The notes under the pieces were generated by a model. That model saw only the letters and a list, made by a program, of their open reading frames with translations. It searched no databases and had not been told where the DNA came from. Source: Armigeres subalbatus (Eukaryota; Arthropoda; Insecta; Diptera; Culicidae). Taken from it: a DNA stretch of 64,000 bases. The stretch is from contig NC_085140.1 in the NCBI RefSeq assembly GCF_024139115.2, forward strand, positions 457,608,248-457,672,247. The letters run 5' to 3'. The translations under genes and the position numbers were made by a program. Shown here piece after piece: positions 42,401 through 51,985 of this stretch. The stretch's first letter is position 1. Every line of letters begins with the position of its first letter.

Positions 42401-43788
42401 CAGCAACAGCAGCAACATCAACAAGAAAAGAGTCATCAATTAGATTAACGTCCGAAAGGGAAACGCGGTGAAAAGGTTGGTCTTTCGAATGGGTAACCCA
42501 TTTTCAATTCTTGATTCGATCGAATTGAATTTAAAGTGAACCGTTTTTTCCGTGGCAACCTTTCACCATCCGCAATCGACTAGACATCATCCAGGGAACA
42601 GCAAACCAACCGAACCGGCGGATACGGCGCTGGGAAAAGCAAATTCAATCTGCCGAACGGAAAGGTTGGATTTGTTGATAGTAGATAGTGGAAAACGAGC
42701 AAAATTGAATTATCCACTCGTCTTGTTGGTCTGCAATGGATATTCTGTTAGACTACGAGTCGATTTCTATTCAATATTGTTAACTGGGATCACGACACAC
42801 AAACACACACATCTCCTTGAGATTTTTTATTGGAGTAGAAAAAAATCCCGTAATATATTTAGGCAATTCCTAGAATAGCATAGAATGACCTTATTTGCTA
42901 GCGGAGGCAATTTTGTATGAATTATTCCGCCGTTCATCATCATATAGTACTTGGAAAATGAAATCACTCGCTCCTGTCACGACCACCTTCCTGAGAAGCA
43001 GCTCTCTCTCACGGGTGGGTGTAATAATTTAATTTGCATAATGTCACCTCCGCATGTGATTTTCAACCGACAGCGTGGAATTGTGTCACCTCAAGAGAGC
43101 TCACTCTTACCGAGGTCCACGGAACGCGCCACGGTAGCACTGGCTTGCGGAAGGGGAGAATGGTATGCTTTGCTTCTGTGAGGGATAAATGAGCCATCCA
43201 AAAGAATCATACTTCAGGTTTCAGTAATTATATCATTTTAGGCATGCCGTACTGAAGAACAAAATGCGATGATTCATTGTTAGATTATAACATAATCATT
43301 TCTTGCTGGCTATTTATATCCATTGATTATATAGGAAAATTGAATAAGAAGAGCTTGATAAATAAACGTAGTTAATCCAAGATATTTGAAAAAAATAAAT
43401 CAAATCATCTCTGAACATCAAACACCGAATTAACATGAATGGTGCGAATGAGGCTGTTCCTCTTTAAATGCGGAAAAATATAACGACGATGATGGTGATG
43501 AGTATGGTAATCCAGAGCCACCCCACGAGCTTGGTTTTTTCTTCGAGCTCGGGTGTGCCAGTGGTGATGGCTAGTGACTATCGCTGAAACTAGTTGTGGC
43601 ACCCTGTTAGCATTCATCTTTAGACAACTTGATGGTAGATATAGTTACGTACAAGTCCTCTGGGATGTAGTTACTCATCAACCTGAAAAGTTTTCGAAGT
43701 ACTTGATTTTACAGAAGCTACAAATTGCTCGCTCGATTTCTTTCAGATTTGAAATGAGATTTCACTTCCAATATTTTTTTTTTCAAAG
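42401..43788. other. Unassigned, mixed composition
   Basis: There is a GC-richer part at 42540-43190 with no recognisable protein or repeat and a short (AC) run near 42796. I see nothing else that I can support. Confidence 0.3.
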
Positions 43789-43983
43789 TAGGGGGAATGA
43801 CGGCTTTGGCAGGTTTTGTTCTATTATTGGCAGGGGGGTTTTTTATGACTGACTAGGCTCAAATTTGGCCTAAACATTCTTTGCATATCAAAGAATATTG
43901 TGGCCAAATTTCATAAAATTTGGTCGACAAAAACCCTCCTGCCCCTAATAGAACAAAACCTGCCAAAGCCGTCTTTCCCCCTA
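43789..43983. mobile_element. 195-bp palindromic MITE with TA flanks
   Basis: The ends TAGGGGGAATGACGGCTTTG and its near-perfect inverse (..CGTCTTTCCCCCTA) give arms of about 70 bp, including ggcaggttttgttctatta. The element is flanked by TA dinucleotides, consistent with a Tc1/mariner-type non-autonomous transposon. Confidence 0.75.
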
Positions 43984-44007
43984 TATTGAATGTGTTAAAA
44001 CCATACT

Positions 44008-44140
44008 GACCGGCGTCTCTAGTAAGCCTTGCGAACAAAGGCATGGAATTGTAAATCCGGAGATGGATAGTTCGATTCTCGGTCCGGTTTATGATGTTTT
44101 GGGGTGGTAAACTTTCTGAGCACTCAAGATACATACTGCC
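44008..44140 (+). mobile_element. Feilai-like SINE, 3'-truncated
   Basis: tgaccggcgtctctagtaag, aatccggagatgg, box B GTTCGATTC at 44069-44077 and gatgttttggggtggtaaac match the first part of the SINE at 44274. Similarity stops at gatacatac, where a small MITE (44142) follows. Confidence 0.65.
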
Positions 44141-44250
44141 CAAGCAGCACAATCAGAGTGAATTTGATTACTGCGACTTGATTAGGACTGAATCTGGTCA
44201 TATATATGTTGCAGCCATCTATTTGAAACATGTGTGCTGCTCGGGTATTA
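44141..44250. mobile_element. ~110-bp MITE with CCCAAGCAGCACA ends
   Basis: tgcccaagcagcacaatc and its inverse tgtgtgctgctcgggta bound an AT-rich core containing gactgaatctggtcatata. Related pieces occur at 48310-48400 and 48725-48785. Confidence 0.6.
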
Positions 44251-44273
44251 ATTGGCACTAGCGGAAAAGGAGA

Positions 44274-44552
44274 GGGTCTCCAGAAGCCTTGTGAGCAAAG
44301 GCGTAGAATTTCCAATCCGGAGATGGCGAGTTCGATTCTCGGTCCGGTCTAGGATGTTTTCGGGTGGGAAACATTCTCGACACCCTGGGCATAGTATATC
44401 CATTGTACTTGCCACACAAGATACATACATACTCATGCAATGGCGGGCATAGAAAGCTTTCAATTGATAACAAAGGAAATGCTAATAGAATACTGAGTTG
44501 AAAAGCAGGCCAAGTTCGAGTTGGAATGTAGAGCCATAGAAGAAGAAGAAAT
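44274..44552 (+). mobile_element. Feilai-like SINE, complete, 11-bp TSD
   Basis: GGAAAAGGAGA occurs at 44263-44273 and 44553-44563. The 279-bp insert begins gggtctccagaagcc, with Pol III box B GTTCGATTC at 44330-44338. It continues through gatgttttcgggtgggaaac and ccattgtacttgccacac and ends in (GAA)n. The length, tRNA-like head, simple tail and duplication define an intact SINE insertion mobilised in trans by a LINE. Confidence 0.85.
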
Positions 44553-44884
44553 GGAAAAGGAGAAGCTTCCAATTAAAAACCTATTTCCAGATGGAATGTA
44601 GAGCCATTGAAGATGATAAAGCACTCAAATAAAATTCAATGGAATACTCATGTGCGTGCTATACAAGCTTAATGGTTATGAGTTCAGCAAAGACAAGTCA
44701 AACTAGTAGAAAATTTTAAATATACATTATTTTTCCAAATTATGCTTCAACAAACTTTAATTGGCTATATTGTTGCTACAGCAGTGAATTCGTGTTCATT
44801 AGGATCATAGGTAGTCAACTATGCGTCCAATTTGGGATTCTCGAGCTCGTTCAGTTGCCGCTATGTTGCGAAGGCCGACGGAGG

Positions 44885-44959
44885 TCCTTCGTAGCTTAGT
44901 TGGTTAAAGCACCCGTATAGCGTACTGTAGGGTCATGGGTTCGAGTCCCATCGAAGGGA
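44885..44959 (+). tRNA. tRNA-like module, possibly a SINE head rather than a functional tRNA
   Basis: TCCTTCG pairs with CGAAGGG over seven positions (one T-G). The D arm is GCTT/AAGC, with perfect box A TAGCTTAGTTGG. The T arm is ATGGG-TTCGAGT-CCCAT, with perfect box B GTTCGAGTC. The anticodon arm does not form a standard 5-bp stem (CCCGT against ACTGT, or CCC..GGG with bulges), so no anticodon can be assigned. It is either a tRNA gene with an unusual arm, a pseudogene, or the tRNA-derived head of a SINE continuing into aaagtggttacctccaatac. Confidence 0.5.
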
Positions 44960-45905
44960 AAGTGGTTACCTCCAATACATTTTCCAAATCAATATCTTCT
45001 ACATAACGTACATATTCACATATGAGTTTTCATAACATTGTAAATTAACGTCCAAGTCGGGTGGTTTAATCCCCGGAAACAGGCAATTAACTTTGATTGA
45101 ACTGATTTCTCGGAGAATCAAGAATACCCCCTGGAGCTCCTCTTACTACTACGAGAATTTCTTAGGCAATTGCACCCAGATTTTTACCATAAAATCTTCT
45201 AGAAAATTTTACCTAAGAAAAACATACCGCCAGAAAAAAAGCTAGTTTTGTTGCAAGGCACAATATTCAACCTTGTAAGACTAGCTGATTAATTTACCTA
45301 TCAAAGCAATCCATGGAAGATATGGGACGATTACAATTAGCGAATACGTTGTACATAGCAACCAGGCGCGTCAACATTTATCCCATCCCAAACCGAATGC
45401 ATTCTAGAACTCCGACCCACAATCCCCGGTTTATAGTCGAAATGTTTCTGCTGGTCAACCGATCAATGTACCCCAGATTTCATCATTTCTGGTGAACAAG
45501 ACGAAATTATCAGCCTCGAAGCTTTTGACCATTCTAACTTGATTCGTTGTCATGAAAAACGAGTGCTTGTGCAATTCGTTGCGCAAAATCAAATGAAGAT
45601 TTGACACAGTTGTGAAAAGTGAACGCGTGTAAAAGGCTACTTTAAAACATTGGAGGCGGTTCCTTCATGCTGCCACCTGGAAAAGCTTCGAGAAGTAGAA
45701 TCATGGAAATTTGACATGACATGATATAGAAAATGACGATTAAAATGCTTCTAGAACGTTCTAATAAAATTTTAGTCAAACGATTTTTATTTTGTGGGGT
45801 TAGAAATTTAAGAATTAACTGCTTATTCGAAAAAATATAAAAATCGAGATATCATGTCTATTTTGTTTGCTAATTCTAATTTGGGCAAAAAATACTACAT
45901 CAATA
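44960..45905. other. Unassigned
   Basis: The first ~90 bp may be the body of the tRNA-derived SINE. The rest has no recognisable feature. Confidence 0.3.
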
Positions 45906-46136
45906 CAAGACAAAATTTTCAAAACGACTTATCTGCTTTTGTAAACAAAGATTCGAACGACGATTTGACAAATCTAATAGCTCTCCCACGTTAACCAACA
46001 CCGTCAATAGGTAGGTGAAGGATTCCGCTACCTGTTGATGGTGTTGGCTTGCGTGGGGGAGCTATCAGATTCGTCAAATCGTCGTTTAAATCTTTGTTTA
46101 TAAAAGCAGATAAGTCGTTTTGAAAATTTTGTCTTG
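45906..46136. mobile_element. 231-bp foldback MITE
   Basis: The ends caagacaaaattttcaaaac and its inverse continue as arms of about 105 bp (gacttatctgctttt, caaagatt, acgacgatttgac, agctctcccacg, ccaacaccgtcaat). AATA flanks both sides and may be a short target duplication. Confidence 0.8.
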
Positions 46137-47650
46137 AATAAAATAAAGACTGATCCTAAATTAGGGATCTGTTTTCTGTTCTATCCGAAACCGGCTAGCT
46201 TTTTGATCTCCTACACTCAGTGAAATCGACACATACTTTATGGCAAAAACCCATGTATTGTGGAATATGCATACCATGCGTCGGCATATACTTAATAGCA
46301 TACAAATTCACACATGGATAATATGACCCACATGGATAGTATGTGTGAACACTTATGCAATGCATGCGGGCGCATGGAATATATGTGTCGAAAATATGGA
46401 ATCAACTTCGCTGTCCCCATGTGTGAACTAATGAATATAACGCGGAACTTTTTGTAAGTGTAGGTCTTTTGTCACCAATTATCATTATTGCCACAACAAT
46501 CATGCAGAAAGTTTTGATTTCTGGGATGCCGTGAGAGAATAATCGGAAAAGCAACATCCTTTAGCTTGGTTTAACTTAGCTTTGATTGACTGTACATGGT
46601 AACTACTCCGTGATTGACCAGAATTTTTTTCACTTCGTGTTTTCCGGACTGCGTGTCCAGCATTAACACGATCGAACCCGCACCAATTAATCTTCTGAAT
46701 CCTAGTATCCTAGAATCCCGAATAAAAAATGCAAAATATAAATTTAAGCTCAAAAATAATAATAAAACGAACAGCAAAACTTCAAAGTCTAACATCCGTT
46801 TCTATGAAAATGAGTTCGATGCGACTCAATTTTAAGTAGTTCGTCATTTTTAGCGTGAACCTTTTTTGATCTGCTACCCAGCCGATTTCCAAAGACTCAT
46901 AACCACTAGATCCTCGACGTTACAAAACTTTTGAGTCCAGCCTGACCTACTGAGCTACCCAATCAACCAGCCTTTTTTTTGTCGTGCTGTCCTTCGCCGT
47001 TTCTAGAAGTATTTTGAATATCTTTTGAACAAAAATCTTTCCCTACTGCGAAAATCTTAATCTTTGGTTTGATCAATCAACCCTGGACTGACCAAACCTT
47101 GTGCGACGAGTGGAGGTTCAGTCACGTCATTTCTAGAGCAAATTGCATATCCAAGGTTGTTGAGAGAACCATCCGCAAAATCGTTAAAGTACTTGTTGTC
47201 CGGGGTCTAAACATGGGATTAAGGTCAGCTGTAAAACCAGGGTTAATGTGGTTTAATCCCTGTCCAACCCCAAACCGCCAACAACAGAGCTCTCCATCTG
47301 CGGATGGGACTGGCTAACGTATGAAGTCGCCTTCTCAGAGGCTTGAAGCTAACCTGCCTTGCCCACCATAACATCGATACACTCGCCGTCCTTCAAACAA
47401 TACATGAGAGTTGTTACTGTTGCTGATGCCGCCTGTGCAGGGGTACTACAAAGCCGCTGCATTCGCCTCTCCCGCATCCGGAAATTAAGGATCTCTCTCC
47501 TTATTGAAGCGTATGGCACTTCTATTCAGCCACCATAAACAACTCCATAGTGCAACATTTTTGCAGAGGACACAATTCAAAGGAAATTAGAAGGTGCGTG
47601 GTAGAGCTCCTGTATGTAATTTTTTATTATTTAACTAACACTTTATTTTA
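46137..47650. other. Unassigned; short CATGGATA/ATGTGTGAAC repeats near 46240-46430
   Basis: The sequence around 46290-46430 repeats cacatggata, atgtgtgaac and catggaatat. Downstream, 47060-47340 is open for 82 codons without a recognisable domain. It could be upstream debris of the LINE whose RNase H lies at 47655. Confidence 0.3.
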
Positions 47651-47654
47651 GTGA

Positions 47655-47995
47655 TATTTTTCTTGATGGGAAGTTCATCATTTCGAAAGCTCTTGGTTTA
47701 GAGATGGGTCGGTTCCAAGCCGTGGAGTTCGAAACGGAGTCACTGGTCCCAACGTCAGTATCTCGAACAGCCTGTCCAACATTTGTAAAATCTTCTCCGT
47801 CGAAGCTGCCACGGCTTTCATCGTAACCATGTGAGCCGACTCAGCCAGTATCACCTCCACGCAGCAGAACGAGCAGCCTAAGCGTCCTTGAATCCGGAGA
47901 AATTATCTCCAATGAGCGCCAGCACCCGACGTTTGCCTGGATTCCAGGACACATCAAAGCTCCCGGTAACACTAACGTTAACCTCCTTGATGGTG
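47655..47995 (+). pseudogene. LINE RNase H domain remnant
   Basis: The plus-strand frames give IFLDGKFIISKA (first catalytic Asp region), then GPNVSISNSLSNICKIFSVE and AATAFIVTM (Glu region), then ISNERQHPTFAWIPGHIKAP followed by GNTNVN, the WIPGH..GN motif. These match the RNase H found after the reverse transcriptase in I- and R1-group LINEs. Stops and frameshifts separate the pieces. No reverse transcriptase is seen immediately upstream. Confidence 0.6.
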
Positions 47996-48590
47996 TCGGA
48001 TACCAAGGTCGACGCTTCGCGGCGACTGTCTCCTTGGTGAACACAAAGATATGTATTATGATGGTGGTCTGGGAAGATTCGGATGGAGTGTAGGGCATCC
48101 ACTAAGGCGCAGCTATGCAAAATAAAAATTTCAACCAAGACTTGAATTGATTTTTCTAACCTTAAGGCATACTCGGCACTCCAATAATTTTGACATCTGT
48201 GAGTTCATCAACACCAACGATTAGTTTCGGCATTTTTAATAGAAACAAAGCTTCAACTATGTCAAATTTGATAAGACCAAATATGGCTTGTATTTCTGTT
48301 TCCGTACACCTTATCACATTGGAAACAACAACTTGATTGTTACAAAATTCGGTCACATATAAGTTCCAGAAACTGATGTGAAACATGTGTGCTACTCGAG
48401 CTCATCACATCAAAAAATGACTATGGCAGTACTGTACGTATACAAATTTCCCCGTAGCAGTTTGCAACGCTATGTGAAGAGCATCAAAGGAGATTTTAAC
48501 GATATTTCGAACTTTGAGGATGGCTTTTTGTCGCAGTTCGTTCGTAAGTGCAGCCTACGAGCTCCATCCAACATGGTATTTTTGCCTTTG
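47996..48590. other. Unassigned with MITE-like piece near 48290-48410
   Basis: aaattcggtcacatataagt and gaaacatgtgtgctactcga resemble the MITE at 44141-44250. No coding feature is visible. Confidence 0.35.
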
Positions 48591-49400
48591 TGAGAATCTA
48601 AAAGTGAGAAATGAGAAGTGAAATGTGAGAAGTGAGCGAGGAGGAAGTGACAAGTGAGATATAAGAAGTGAGACGTAACTCTAACAGCACAAATAAGACA
48701 AAAATGACTACAGCACCTTGGATGTGACTGAATCTGGTCACATATGAGTTGGACTAACCTGTGCGGAACATGTGTACTATTAGGGAAGAAGTAAGTAGCG
48801 AGAAGTGTGAAGTGATAAGTGAGATGCAAAAACTGCGTAAAGTGAAAAGTGAGAAATAAGAAGTGAAATGTGAGATCTGAGCGATGAGAAAGTGAGATGT
48901 GTGAAATAAGAAGTGAGAAATGAGAAAAGAAAGGTGAGAAAAACGAGAAATTAGAAGTGAGAAGTAAGAAGTGAGAACTTAGAAGTAGTAAGTAGCTAGA
49001 AGTAGTAAGAAGTAGTAAGTGTGTGAAGTGATAAGTGAGAAGCGAAAAGTGGGAATCTAAAAGTGAAAAATGAGAAATGAGAAGTGAAATGTAAGAATTG
49101 AACGAGGAGGAAGCGAGAAGTGAGTAATGAGAAGTGGAAAAAGATAAGAGAAGAATGAGAAGTGAGAAATGATAAATAAGAAGTGAAAAGAAAAAAGTAA
49201 TAAACGAGAAGTTGAGAAACGAAAAGTGAGAACCTAAAAAGGGGAAGTGAAAAATGAGAAGTGAACTGTGAGAATGAAGCGAGGAAGTGGGAAGTGAGAA
49301 CTAAGAAGTGAAAAAATAGAAGCAAAATGTGGTATGTGAGCAAGGGGAAAGTGAGAAGTTAGAAGTAAGAAACGAGAAGAGATTAAGGCGGATGCTGGAA
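48590..49400 (+). repeat. ~800-bp degenerate GTGAGAA purine tract
   Basis: Dozens of variants of gagaagtgagaaatgagaag lie almost wholly on the purine strand. A short MITE-like interruption occurs near 48700-48790 (ggatgtgactgaatctggtc). The repeat has no fixed period and looks like a drifting 7-8 bp unit. It is the largest of five such tracts in the window. Confidence 0.8.
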
Positions 49401-49530
49401 GAAAAATCAAGAAGGAAGAAAGAAGATATAAGGAAGAAGAAAAGGGTAAAAAGGGGGAGGAAAAAAGAACGAAGAATAAGAAACAAAGAAAAACAAGGAA
49501 GAAAGTTGAATAAAAAATAAGAAGGAAAAG
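49401..49530 (+). repeat. Purine-rich (A/G) tract
   Basis: The tract continues as aagaaggaagaaagaag-type sequence, over 95% purine for about 130 bp, without the GTGAG motif. Confidence 0.7.
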
Positions 49531-49587
49531 ATTGATGTGGTTCTCCGGACGACGAATAAAGTTACAACTGGTTCAGACTGGACTAAT

Positions 49588-49952
49588 AATTTATTGCCTC
49601 CGAGAGGCAGCGTGCCAGCTCGAAGGTTACTTTCGAGAGATTGGTTCCAGTGCCTTCTTGATGTCAGCAGCTTCCTTTGCTTCGTCTTCCAGAAATCCTT
49701 TCCAGGCACCATCCTGGTATTCTTTCCAGCAGTGACCGTGATTAGCAAATCGACACCTTTCAGTAGCGCACGTCGTAGTTCCATCTTCACCGCAAGACAC
49801 TTCAGCTTGCAGCGTCCGGAAGCCATCGCCTACTACCAACAACAGCAAGAGTATCAGGCCACTTCGAAACGGAATTTAATGGTTCTTCAGCAGTACAATG
49901 TTCATAACGTAACCTCCGAGCTGGCACGCTGCCTGTCGAAGGCAATAAGTCA
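49588..49952. mobile_element. Element with ~40-bp inverted ends (GGCAGCGTGCCAGCTCG)
   Basis: ttattgcctccgagaggcag, cgtgccagctcgaaggttac (49592-49631) is matched in inverse by gtaacctccgagctggcacg, ctgcctgtcgaaggcaata (49908-49946). The 276-bp interior is GC-richer and open on both strands. The minus frame includes CRFANHGHCWKEYQDGAWKG and FLEDEAKEAADIKKALE. I do not recognise a family. It could be a non-autonomous transposon or two copies of one gene piece in inverse orientation. Confidence 0.5.
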
Positions 49953-50770
49953 GAAGTTCAGTTGAAGAAGTCCTTCATTCGTCGCCCGGAATAACACATA
50001 AAAAAATAATACAACGTAGGGTCGTCCCGCCCTGGACGAAACATTGGTTTTCTTTGGTTTTTTCACTACTCAATCTTTTGATACGTATCCATTGAGTCTC
50101 CTGGAAATAAACAGATATCGTCAGGTAATGTCCATATACCGTGTGGACAATTTAGGGCGATAGAGAGAGAGGGTACGGCGAGTGTCCAAGAATCATACAA
50201 ATGTTTGAAAATTTATTTGAGCAATTGTCTATGCTGGGAGTAGAGGGTATCGAAAACTAATAAAAAAAAACCTGATTAATCCACCTAGCGGTGATGATGC
50301 CTTTCTCGCTCGTTCAAAATAGTTGATAAACATATATGAAAAGTCTAAAATAACAATTGGTGAATAAGACTTATTTTTCACATTTATTTATACCAGATGA
50401 ACCGGCCTAGGGTCGAAGATCTCGTAAATAAAGATAGATTGAATTGAAAATTCACATTTGTTATAATTGCTGCCGGATGCAATTTGTTGCAAGCAAATCG
50501 GATGAGGTTAGGTGCCCGGAAAATGTGATGAGGTTGTGCAATTGCACAAATCGAGTTTCAGGCATAGTATAAAAATTTGTATCACAGATCACTCTTTACA
50601 GGTAAAAGATTCAAGCACAAAATCTGATAGAAAACGCTTGACAGAGCTAGTGTTACCAAAAACAGCATTCTTGAGCTCATATTGTGCAATACTTTATATC
50701 GTAATGATAACATATATCGGAAAATCGAAAATCGTTGTTTACCTTCGTGTAATTTGTTATGGATTATAGC
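49953..50770. other. Unassigned; repeat-like piece near 50460-50540
   Basis: gatgcaatttgttgcaagca, aatcggatgagg resembles gaatgcaacttgttgcgagc, aaatcggataatg at 55768-55802. Nothing else is recognised. Confidence 0.35.
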
Positions 50771-50771
50771 A

Positions 50772-51175
50772 AGGCTGTTTTCGATCATTTAGTAATATAG
50801 TTTCGATAATTTAGTAGTTTGTCAATAACTTATTCCAGAGGTTAAATTTCAAAAGTAATATGTGTAGGACATCTAGAGCGAAGGTTTTTACAACTCTGCC
50901 TAATTGTTGTTTCTATTGCACTGATAACAGAGTTATAGCGCTAGTTGCAGTAACTTATTATACAGACTGATCGAAATTTTGTTATCATTTAGTATTAGTA
51001 ACTAGTGCTTTAACTCTGTTATTAGTTGAATTAAAACAACAAACTATTAGGCAGAGCTGAAGAAAAATAATCTTACTAGAACTCTGCTGTAACACGTTTT
51101 GACATTTAACCTCTGGAATGAGTCATTGTAGTTTGTCAATGATTGAACTAAGACTATTAAATTATCTAAAACATA
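50772..51175. mobile_element. ~400-bp foldback MITE
   Basis: The arms pair over most of their length: gttttcgatcatttagta with its inverse near 51165, agtttgtcaat, attccagaggttaaat, aactctgcctaattgttgt and aacagagtta with inverse copies. There is no coding content. Confidence 0.75.
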
Positions 51176-51229
51176 CTTGGATTATAGAAAAGTTTGAATA
51201 CTTTTTCTACTGACTTCCAAAAATAGAAA

Positions 51230-51620
51230 ATTTTCTCCGAAGCCTACCAAAACTCATTTTCTCCAACATCATCCGAGTGCTTTTTATTTGAATTCTTCTA
51301 ACAGACATGCTGTCACTATGAACGGGGTTCCAATTATTTGGTCTAGCGAAGTCCAATATTTAGGACTTATGTATAGCATGAATGAATTAACTATCAAAAA
51401 CCACACAGAAGGTATGCAAGCAAAAAGGTACAAACATAGTAAGTGAATATTCATAGAAAATCAAAATCTTAAAATATTTTTTTGATTTACAAACTAATTG
51501 TTAGGCCAGCCATGTTTTACATAATACTGGGCCAATATGGGTTATTTGCTGCAACGCCAGGAAGAATGCATTTACAGAGGATTCAAAATAAAATGTTGAA
51601 ATTGATTATGACGTTGCTTC
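51230..51620 (+). pseudogene. Second Jockey-clade ORF2 fragment
   Basis: Nucleotide similarity to 11460-11860 is obvious: cttctaacagacatgctgtc, actatgaacggggttccaat, ttaggactt, ttacagaggattcaaaataa. It corresponds to the ORF2 C-terminal part (SRHIVTMNGVPI through LQRIQNKILK). Small indels break the frame, and it is more diverged than the 9-12 kb copy. Confidence 0.8.
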
Positions 51621-51900
51621 CCTGCGCACCAAAACAATAAGAATATCACATGTGACTTAATTGAATGAAATGACACAAAAGCACCTGACGTAAACTCAAT
51701 CGTACCGTTTTGACTCAAATCCCGAACATGACTTATATTCCGATATACCTAACTAAACTTTTTATCGGTTCAGATTATATGCCACCAAACCAAAGCACAG
51801 CCCTCGGTGCACGCACAAGCGGCCAACGTCTTGATGTAGTGAAATAGTTATTTATTGCAAATCGCGTAGCCTCTTGTTCTTCGAACACTAATATTCCAAG
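51621..51900. other. Unassigned
   Basis: No feature is recognised. Confidence 0.3.
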
Positions 51901-51902
51901 AA

Positions 51903-51985
51903 ACAAAGATAGCTCAGTGGTAACGCGATAGGCTCTCATTCAAAGGATTTATGTTCGATCCTCGTGTAAGCCATCTTTTTTTTTT
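51903..51985 (+). repeat. tRNA-like Pol III module with T9 terminator
   Basis: Box A-like TAGCTCAGTGGT, box B GTTCGATCC and a run of nine T that would terminate Pol III occur in the right order and spacing. The T stem pairs poorly (TTATG against CTCGT), so this is more likely a tRNA pseudogene or SINE head than a working tRNA. Confidence 0.4.

Noticed and set aside
48470..49486. Ser/Phe/His-rich minus-strand open frames
   Set aside because: They are translations of the GTGAGAA repeat tract, not proteins.
51903..51985. Functional tRNA gene
   Set aside because: Box A, box B and the T-run are present, but the T stem does not pair properly.
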